DNA of 64,000 nucleotides, from positions 3,014,001-3,078,000 of the forward strand of contig NC_063061.1 of assembly GCF_018812025.1 (NCBI RefSeq), written 5' to 3'. How positions within the stretch are numbered: position 1 is the stretch's first letter; every line of letters starts with the position of its first letter. A model generated the notes under the pieces. It did no database searches and had not been told where the DNA came from. It worked only from the letters and a program-made list of their open reading frames with translations. A program made the position numbers and the translations under genes. This stretch comes from Megalobrama amblycephala (taxonomy: Eukaryota; Chordata; Actinopteri; Cypriniformes; Xenocyprididae). Positions 56,593 through 64,000 of the stretch are shown in pieces.

Positions 56593-58466
56593 TTATTCCT
56601 CAAGACAAAAAGGTCCCTGATAATTGGACAGGACACAACAGTTGAGCCACATCTGATTCACGCTTCCAATCAGTGTAAGTGGTACAGGGGAGTCCCAGAT
56701 GTGGAAGGACTTCACTCTGGCTATCGCCCTCTCCACTATAATCCTGAGGCGGGCAATGGCTTGGGTTTGTGCTGTTTCTTCCTTGCTGAATTGTGCTGAA
56801 TGCTTAAAAGGTGGAATGATCAGCTTTGCTCCAACTTCAGCAAGGAGGTCTTCAATAAGAAAGCCCTTATCTGCCATAACATCGTCCCCTGGCTCCAGTA
56901 TGGGAAGGATTCCACAAATTTTGGTGATCTCCTTGTCTGAAATGCAGCCAGTGTAAAGAGGTGAGATGAATGTAATCAAACCACAGGGAGCTACTCCGAT
57001 GAGGCCTTTCAGTGTTGTTCTGTTCTTGTAGTTGGAAAAGGTTTCTGACTGCAAGGTCAAGGATGAGGCGTTCTCCAGAGCAATTTCTGTGCAATCCAGA
57101 ATGACCCTGACATTAGGACAGTATTTCTGGAATTTCGGTGGCATACTTAATTTGACCTTTTCCCTTTTGATCCAGATTTTGACTGAGGACAACACGATAA
57201 AAAGATAATTAGCCCAGGTGATGGTAACCCTGCTGACAGTGGCAATGCTCACATTAAACATGTCAGCAATTAGCTGCTCTTTCATGCCCACAGCAACCCG
57301 GAAAGAGTACATCAAAAACTCATCAATTAATGGCATGATGCGAGGTGGGCTGGGTTCAGGACAGGCTTCATCCCCGATCCTCTTTGCCTTGGTCCAGTAC
57401 ACCAGTCGAGAGGCAGATGGTGCGATAGACTCCCAAAAGATTCTAAATAAACCCTCAGATGGAAATTTAGTGTAGAATCTGATTTGGTCATCTGATGCAC
57501 AATATCTGCTGAAGAGGGTGGGAGATGGCAGGTCTACTCTCTTCAGTCTGGCTTCCAAATCTTCAATGTAACCCAGGGCCTCATCCAGTGCTCCTGTAAA
57601 AACAAATCAATTATATTAGTTAATAAAACTATAAATTGGTTAATACTATTAAAAAAATATGCATTTATGATAATATTTTGTATTAATTGAAAAACCTAAA
57701 TATAGCTTGCTTCACGTTTACACACCTCTATGGTACATAAAGGATACATTAGATTTTGTTTCTCTTTATAATAATAAAGAGTCTCCTTAACTCCCTTTTG
57801 AGTGGTGATGTAACAATTAAAATTGTGTTTCTAACACTAAACACTGACACTTTTGTTTCTTACACTGACAGGAATAATACATTTTTAAATGTGTATTATC
57901 CCCCAACTAAAATTTTCTCAGACACCATGAATACCACTAAAGGATGCTGATGTATCACATTTTAAACCACTTAAAACATACTTGCAATGATGTGTACATT
58001 TTATATTTATAACACAACTGTAATGTTTAGACGTTATTTAAACCTTACCTGCGGGTGGGTGTGTCACATAATCGTGATCCATTTTAATAGCCTTAGAAGC
58101 TGCACTGTTGTCATCCGCCTGGGAGGGGACCAGCTGACGTTTGTTCACCCTTTCAAATACAGACTCCCTTTTGAGTGGTGCTGTAAAATTGTTCCAAGGG
58201 AACAGGCTTGGGACAACACCACTTTTAAGGCGACTGATGGTTGTTCCACCGAAGTAATCCTCCTTGGCAAAGTGTCTGCTACAGACGTAAGTGTTGCCTT
58301 TCCTCACAGAGAAATTCGGCCCTTCTTCTCTTCTTACAGCATGAATCCACAAATTTCTTGTTGCTTGGTCAGATGGAAATGAGTGAAATGAGAGGTATGG
58401 TTGTTTTTGGTTACAACATGAACAACCCGGGACACAACAAAAACTTCTGTTTTTGGACTCTGCCAT
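56593..58466 (-). CDS. THAP-domain HARBI1-like DDE transposase, two exons (472 aa)
   Basis: Exon 1 58466-58049 and exon 2 57593-56593, joined GCAG|GTAAGG ... TTTTTACAG|GA in phase 1, giving 473 codons with the stop. N-terminal THAP finger: CCVPGC (Cys10/11, Cys15), FHSFP, Trp40, CSRHF (Cys62, His65), VPSLFP; it should bind the element ends. Exon 2 opens ALDEALGYIEDLEARLKRV, a coiled-coil-like link, then a helix-turn-helix (GMKEQLIADMFNVSIATVSR). The DDE_4 nuclease follows: Asp306 (VILDCTEI), Asp381 (VMADKGFLIED), Glu427 (RIIVERAIARVKSF). All catalytic and zinc residues are present and no stop or shift is seen, so it may be functional. It converges with the nuclease gene; about 390 bases separate their stops. 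Confidence 0.9.
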
Positions 58467-58565
58467 TTTTGCATTTCCCGCTATCTACTACTACGGTAAC
58501 AGGAAGTGTCTTTGCACGTTCTCAACTAACTTCCGGTTAAAAATGCGGAAGTGTGAAAAAGGTCT

Positions 58566-59001
58566 ATTGGAATCGGAGCTTCTAACGGCCGCTGCAGTGA
58601 CGCAATGACTTTACCAATCGGCGATTGGCTCTTATTTAGAAGGCGGGACTTATCCCGCCATATTGCGCATAGCACTTTCTCCCATTCAAAACAATAAGAG
58701 TGACGTGTCTTGTGTTATTCTATAGTCTTTGTTAACAGTTGGTAAGTTAGTTGTTAAGATTAGATATTGGGTAAAGAATGCAGAATAAGGCATTAATATG
58801 TGCTTAATAATTACCAACAAACAGCCAGTATTCTAGTAATATGCATGCTAATAAGCAACTAGTTAAAAGACCCTAAAATAAAGTGTTATCTTTAGTTCCA
58901 GATTGGTCAATAGCTGTGTTTTATTCATCAAAATATCAGAAAATGATATTGTTCACTGAAGCTTACTATGTAGAAGAGTGAGAGAGATATCGAGTGACCA
59001 A
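58566..59001. other. Right flank of the transposon, no gene
   Basis: GC-rich part GCGATTGGCTCTTATTTAG...GGCGGGACTTATCCCGCC (about 58620-58663) contains the small palindrome GGCGGGAC-TTA-TCCCGCC. Otherwise unassigned. Confidence 0.4.
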
Positions 59002-59169
59002 GTGTATTACCTGCTTTCAGATTTAGCATTTTCCTTCAGGTCTGTCCTGTTCATAATAAAAAATCTGTCTGAATGTCCTCTGCGAGTGTATTACCTGCTT
59101 TCAGATTTAGCATTTTCCTTCAGGTCTGTCCTGTTCATAATAAAAAATCTGTCTGAATGTCCTCTGCGA
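59002..59169. repeat. Exact tandem duplication of an 84-base unit
   Basis: Units 59002-59085 and 59086-59169 (GTGTATTACCTGCTTTCAGA ... CCTCTGCGA) are identical. 84 is a multiple of three, so a plus-strand frame stays open, but there is no other evidence of coding. Confidence 0.95.
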
Positions 59170-59502
59170 TCTTGTCCTTTTGACATTTAATAGGTTTTCC
59201 TGTGCCCTGCTGACACTGACAGCACTAGTCAAAGCTTCAGCTGCTCGATCGCGGAGAAAATGGCGGACAGCGAACAACTCACTGAGGGCGGAAACTATGG
59301 TAATACAGGGCTGTCAGTCAATGGTCGTGGGCGGGGCATGAGTAATGTGACGTCACTTCACTCAGAGAATTAAAACGGCTTGTCTAATAAGACTGCTTTG
59401 GTTTAATGGGGATTTTAAACAAAGGAGTGGGTGGATTTGTATCATTATTTTGGATGGAAACGGCAAGATGTGCATAAATTCTAAAAATGCGCATACAAAA
59501 CG
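59170..59502. other. No confirmed gene; isolated start-like ATG
   Basis: AAAATGGCGGACAGCGAACA (59257) looks like a start context and reads MADSEQLTEGGNYGNT before a possible site GGTAATACAG, but no partner exon was found. It could be part of a cyprinid repeat. Confidence 0.25.
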
Positions 59503-59503
59503 T

Positions 59504-60442
59504 ACAGTACAGTCCAAAAGTTTGGAACCACTAAGATTTTTAATGTTTTTAAAAGAAGTTTCGTCTGCTCATCAAGGCTACATTTATTTAATTAAAAATA
59601 CAGTAAAAAACAGTATTATTGTGAAATATTATTACAATTTAAAATAACTGTTTTCTATTTGAATATATTTCACAAAGTAATTTATTCCTGTGACGGCAAA
59701 GCTGAATTTTCAGCATCATTACTCCAGTCTTCAGTGTCACATGATCCTTCAGAAATCATTCTAATATGCTGATCTGCTGCTCAAGAAACACTTAATGTGT
59801 ACAATTGTACAAAATATTTGTGTACAATATTTGTTTTCAGGATTATTTGATGAATAGAAAGTTCAAAAGAACAGTGTTTATCTGAAATCTAATCTTTTGT
59901 AACATTATAAATGTCTTTACTGCCACTTTTGATTGATTTAATGCATCCTTGCTGAATAAAAGTATTAATTTCTTTAATTTCTTTTCAAAAAAATAAAAAT
60001 AAAAATTCTTACTGACCCCAAACTTTTGAACGGTAGTGTATAATGCTACAGGAGCTTTGTATTTCAGATAAAAGCTGTTCTTTTGAACTTTCTATTCATC
60101 AAGGAATCCTGAAAAAAAAGTACACAACTGTTTTCAACATTGAAAATAATCATAAATGTTTATTGAGCAGCAAATCAGCATATTAGAATGATTTCTGAAG
60201 CATCATGTGACACTGAAGACTGGAGTAACGATGCTGAAAATTCAGCTTTGCATCACAGGAATAAATTACTTTGTCAAATATATTTAAATAATACACAGTT
60301 ATTTTAAATTGTAATAATATTTCACAATATTACTGTTTTTTACTGTATTTTTAATTAAATAAATGTAGCCTTGGTGAGCAGATGAAACTTCTTTTAAAAA
60401 CATTAAAAATCTTAGTGGTTCCAAACTTTTGGACTGTACTGT
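59504..60442. mobile_element. 940-bp palindromic element, flanked by or ending in TA
   Basis: The left end ACAGTACAGTCCAAAAGTTT and right end AAACTTTTGGACTGTACTGT are perfect inverses. The arms continue for more than 300 bases with few mismatches (GAATTTTCAGCATCATTACT against AGTAACGATGCTGAAAATTC). No frame. A fragment of the same family lies at 2491-2665. Confidence 0.9.
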
Positions 60443-60655
60443 ATATGTGTTCAAACGAGTAGGATAAAACACGAAACTATGAACTATGATGGAAACACTT
60501 TTACCGAATAAATTCCTTGATGCGCATCAAAAAAGACATGACTTTGCAATGTAACAGCATATCTGGACCGATCTCATAACAACCAGCGGACCGGTATTAT
60601 TGCACATCATCTGAAATGCTGTTGTTGGTCATTCTGTTATGCCTGATCAAAGTCT

Positions 60656-60871
60656 GTCGTTAAGAATCAAGGGTATGTACATTTTTGAACGGGTCATTTT
60701 TATAAATTCAGCTATTTTTTGACTATATGTAAACATCTTTTATGCAAAATATCTTATTCAAGACAGTACTAAATAAAAAAAGAATACACATTTTTTCTCT
60801 TAACTCTTATTTTGTTAAAATAATTAACATTTTGCAAATTCTGCAAGGGGTATGTAAACTTTTGAGCACAA

Positions 60872-60876
<5 letters not shown>
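60656..60876. repeat. Single arm of the 22538 palindromic family
   Basis: GTAAACATCTTTTATGCAAAATATC, CTTATTTTGTTAAAATAATTAAC and TATGTAAACTTTTGAGCACA match the right arm of 22538-23092. The opposite arm is absent. Confidence 0.7.

Positions 60877-60877
<1 letters not shown>

Positions 60878-60925
<48 letters not shown>
60878..60925. repeat. (TA)n microsatellite
   Basis: About 24 TA units. Confidence 0.95.
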
Positions 60926-60929
<4 letters not shown>

Positions 60930-60981
60930 CTATGGAAAAAATTAAGAGACCACTCCAAGTTCAGAAATCAATGTTAAGTGG

Positions 60982-60984
<3 letters not shown>
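60926..60984. repeat. Hairpin AGAGACCACT ... AGTGGTCTCT next to microsatellites
   Basis: CAGCTATGGAAAAAATTAAG followed by AGAGACCACT and its inverse AGTGGTCTCT, about 22 bases apart. It looks like half of a small Tc1-type MITE whose right end has been replaced by a TC/TA microsatellite. Confidence 0.6.

Positions 60985-60995
<11 letters not shown>

Positions 60996-61058
<63 letters not shown>
60996..61058. repeat. (TA)n microsatellite
   Basis: About 31 TA units following a short TC tract. Confidence 0.95.
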
Positions 61059-61061
<3 letters not shown>

Positions 61062-61439
61062 CTTTTTTTCGTGTGTGGGACGCAAGGGGGCGTACATGGT
61101 CTTAAATTTGATTTCACTCAAGCTTGTCTTAAATCAGCTCCATGAAATTGAATTAATTTGACACACTGACTGAATATGCACAGGAAAAGTTCATTTTCAT
61201 TGCCATTATATTAATAGACATATGGATTAGTTTTCTTTCTCTTTGATTTTATTTTTATTATTCATGTATTGTTATTAGGAAGCACCTTACAATCAGCTGA
61301 CAATTCATGACATTTTCAGATCCACAGGGAAACGAAACAACTCCAGTCAGCAAGTGGTAAACACAAAACTGTATTTCGATAGAACGACGTCAGCTCATTT
61401 AAAAATCCTACTATGGAGAAAATCCAGTCACATTACCTA

Positions 61440-61877
61440 ATTAATATTCATGATCCACGCCTTCAGTAATAACTGGCGCCCGCCTACCGACGCTGTCTTT
61501 CAGCCAATCAATTTGGACCACTGCGCGAAATTCGCGTTACGTAATTAATATTCATAAGTTCAGTCTTTGCCATAGTAGAGATCGCTTGCGGTTCTGTCAG
61601 GGATAGTAACTACGCAAGTGCGCACTCTGAAGGGAAGCTGCAGTGTGCCAGCCCCCTCCTCACACTAATGTTTATGTGCTTTGTCAGCTGTGTCTTGTCT
61701 CTTGCGCAAACTCCGGACTTCGAGCCTGAATCTCAAGCTTTATCTTCAACTATCTCAAGCTTTCTTATCACGTCGTGTCGCTCTACTTGACCCACCCCTT
61801 TCGGACCTTGAGCAGACCCAACTCGGTCCAGACTATTTTCTTTTTTTTCTACCCCCTCCCCCTCTTAACTGTGAAAC
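61440..61877 (+). promoter_or_regulatory. Probable promoter and 5' untranslated region of the last gene
   Basis: GC- and CpG-richer than its surroundings, with a CCAAT box (AGCCAATCAATT near 61503), GGCGCCCGCC near 61475 and pyrimidine-rich leader sequence before the ATG at 61878. No TATA box at a convincing distance, as in many CpG-type promoters. The transcription start cannot be fixed. Confidence 0.5.
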
Positions 61878-62000
61878 ATGACATTAAATTCCAATAAAAA
61901 CGAGCCTGCTGTCATTCTGGAGCGTGTCAACAGCGCGCGGACAGCTCTCTCGGATCTCTATCTGGAACAGCTGCTGCAGAACAAACCCAAGCCTGACAAG
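61878..62000 (+). CDS. First coding exon of an unrecognised vertebrate-type gene (41 codons)
   Basis: ATG at 61878 in context GAAACATGA opens MTLNSNKNEPAVILERVNSA, then a helix-rich TALSDLYLEQLLQNKPKPDK that ends exactly at a strong donor AAG|GTAAGAAG (62000/62001) in phase 0. An in-frame stop precedes the ATG (TTAACTGTGAAAC). A conserved-looking amphipathic segment and a CpG-type upstream region argue for a genuine gene start. I do not recognise the family, and no domain is complete. The following exons lie beyond the window. Confidence 0.7.
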
Positions 62001-64000
62001 GTAAGAAGATTCGCATTAAACAACCCATTTCCTCGTTTCAGCATTTACATTTGACGATCGGATGTTGACCGTGTCTGTCGATAGTTTATTATCAGTGTCT
62101 CACACACAGATATAAGAGTTTCTTCTGTACATAAGGGATGTGCTGGTCCAGACTGGTGCAGCCCGGTTTGACATCAGCATCATCACACTGCTGCTCAGAA
62201 CAACTTCCCTCTCGATAAAATTAGATATTTTGACGATTTCAGCTAAAATACTTCGCAGCATAACTATCAGAAATGTTACATGACTCACATTGAATACATT
62301 ATTGAATATTATTTTCGCATGACGCATCGTGACGTCACGTTGATAGTAGCTGGGAAGTCCGACTCTTTTCTGCGAATCGGTTCTTTTGAACAGAACTTTA
62401 AAGATTCAGTGATTCTTTAAATGCCATGACGTTTTGTTGTTGTCACGCGGTGCATATTAGAAAATCTATTTTAAAACATTAAAAATTCGAGTGGAGCCAT
62501 ATGTAGGCACATTTGTTATTTTATTACGTTTTTTTCCCCTTTTATTAATAAGGGTTTTTATTTGTTTGTTTTTTGTAATTTAATATGTCTGATGCAGCAT
62601 GGATGTGAGTATGTCAAATATATTTCCAGTACGTTTTACATGTTTTATTTATTTAATTTTTTTCTGTTTAGCTATTCAGCAACTTTTATTCGGAGAAGAA
62701 CGAATTAGTCTGCTTTGTGAACAAATCTTTCAGACCGGTTTAGTGAATCGGTTCACCAATTCATTGAAAATAAACGATTCATTTACGCAATCGCTACATG
62801 ATGGATGTTTGTGCGTCGTTTCTCACTGAAACAAATAAATCAAATTATATTAGTATATCATTTAATGCTGGTGGGTATTTTTTACACTGTGTCTTGAAAC
62901 ATATTCATATGCTCTCAGATAACTTTAAACAGGCCTACTGTTTCTACTTTTTGCTGATGTCATACTCGAGTCACCAGTCATCTCAAATTACTAGTTTATG
63001 CAACAACAAAAAAAACAAAACAAAAAAAAAGAATTTGTATTTCTTAAAGGTTGCTCTTTTATATCAGGACACCTAATAGAGTTAATTTAGTTTGTGGGGT
63101 TTTTTTTTTTTTTTTTCAGATTTTATTTTATTTATTTTTTTCTCGACACAAGTGAGTCAATTGTGGACATAAAATATTGAGTTTTAATATTTAATGTAGA
63201 TATAATAGCTCAGTAAAGTCTCAATTTAATTTTGTTCCTTTCGAGTAGAAACTATAGAGACAATAAAGTGATCACATTATCATTCCTATGGGCTGGCAGA
63301 GATAATAATCATAGCATATAATATTCATCCTAAAATCACAATCATACTTTACATGACTGTATTGATAATTAAATCAATCATCATAGTAATGTCTCAGATT
63401 CACACATCAACTTATCATAATTACCGATCTCTCTACTCTTTACTTGTATGAGTTAATGTCGTTAACTGCTTTTCCTTTTGCTACCAGCAAAAGAAAAGTT
63501 CAAAAGAATTATGATTTTTCATGTCCAATTTTGTTTACCAATTTTTTTTTTACAACCAAATGAGCTGATTCCAATATTAACTGCCGAATTTTTTCTTTAA
63601 GCAACAGGTAAGAAAGATTGAAAATGGTACATGAACATGAAATTAAATTACAAGATATCTAGAATGGTCTGACTTTATTGTAGCTTTGTAAAATTACATA
63701 AAACCAAAATAAAATGATCTAAAACATGTTATGAATCAAATTATGTCAATGTAATTTTAAGATAAAATAAGATTACAATCCTACACAGAATAGGCTATAT
63801 TGCCTTTTTTATGGCTTCACAGACTTTGTAATATGACATTTTGGGAAATTACTCCAATGAAGTCACAGATGGCCAGTCAACCTGTACATCTCTACCTGGG
63901 ACATTGTGTTTGAAAAGGTAAAGACATTTAGTTGTGAAAGTCTAGTGAAGTAACAAGGTTAATGATTGTTTCCTGAGATAAACCTCTTAAGTCACTGATG
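62001..64000 (+). other. First intron of the 61878 gene (as far as visible)
   Basis: AT-rich, with T-tracts (about 63101-63118) and no exon I can support. A second exon was not found before the end of the window. Confidence 0.5.

Larger units (their letters stand above)
53882..58565. mobile_element. Complete THAP/SWIM-YqaJ two-gene DNA transposon (ISL2EU-like)
   Basis: Ends AGACCTTTTTCACA (53882) and its inverse TGTGAAAAAGGTCT (58552-58565), flanked by AT (53880-53881 and 58566-58567), or equivalently TA with ends one base shorter. Inside are two convergent multi-exon genes starting 74 and 99 bases from the ends: a SWIM/YqaJ nuclease (plus) and a THAP-DDE transposase (minus). Both are open across every predicted junction. 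As I recall, a PIF/Harbinger-related superfamily called ISL2EU carries a transposase plus a YqaJ-like protein and leaves 2-bp duplications; this copy fits that. Length 4684. Confidence 0.85.

Noticed and set aside
59257..59305. Start exon reading MADSEQLTEGG
   Set aside because: No second exon or conserved motif found; listed only as a weak possibility in the flanking entry.

Overview
The window looks like gene-poor, repeat-rich DNA of a bony fish, most likely a cyprinid (zebrafish, carp or goldfish relatives). Evidence: multi-exon genes with GT/AG introns, an intronless vertebrate class A GPCR, long dinucleotide microsatellites, and many Tc1/mariner, hAT, TTAA-targeting, PIF-like, DIRS, Penelope-like and L2/CR1-like sequences of the kinds common in cyprinids. 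Family names come from memory of motifs, not from a search. Two ordinary host genes can be supported: an intronless P2Y12/GPR34-like receptor (32062 down to 31079, minus strand) and the first coding exon of an unrecognised plus-strand gene (61878-62000). Almost everything else recognisable is mobile DNA.

Layout. 1-6111: assembly gap, microsatellite and short palindromic elements. 6112-20171: a Ty3/gypsy-type LTR retrotransposon with intact gag and pol (6112 to about 16807) whose right LTR runs directly into a second, nearly identical gag and a pol that breaks off at 20171. Gag has a PNMA-like architecture, and gag and pol are joined by what looks like a textbook -1 frameshift signal. 20171-22069 is a copy of 31895-33853 carrying the first part of the GPCR gene, so the broken pol is fused to a receptor pseudogene. 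22070-31078: microsatellites, a solo LTR with its target duplication, and a Tc1-like element split by a TTAA-flanked element. 31079-38458: the GPCR gene, then relics of Tc1, Penelope-like, DIRS and LINE elements. 38467-47916: one 9.45-kb hAT-type element holding at least five other elements, nested up to four deep. 47925-51275: Tc1 and LINE relics.

51276-58565 is the most interesting part. At 53882-58565 there is an apparently complete 4.7-kb DNA transposon with two convergent genes. One is a five-exon gene for a SWIM zinc finger plus YqaJ/lambda-exonuclease-type nuclease (496 aa). The other is a two-exon gene for a THAP-domain, HARBI1-like DDE transposase (472 aa). Both open reading frames stay in frame across all predicted splice junctions. 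Directly to its left lies what I interpret as an internally deleted cousin (52012-53878): it keeps matching ends, the first exon of a SWIM/YqaJ-like gene on one strand and a THAP exon on the other, and carries a TTA-flanked MITE in the middle. The right end of the window (58566-64000) holds an 84-bp exact tandem repeat, large palindromic elements, microsatellites, and the 5' end and first intron of the last host gene.
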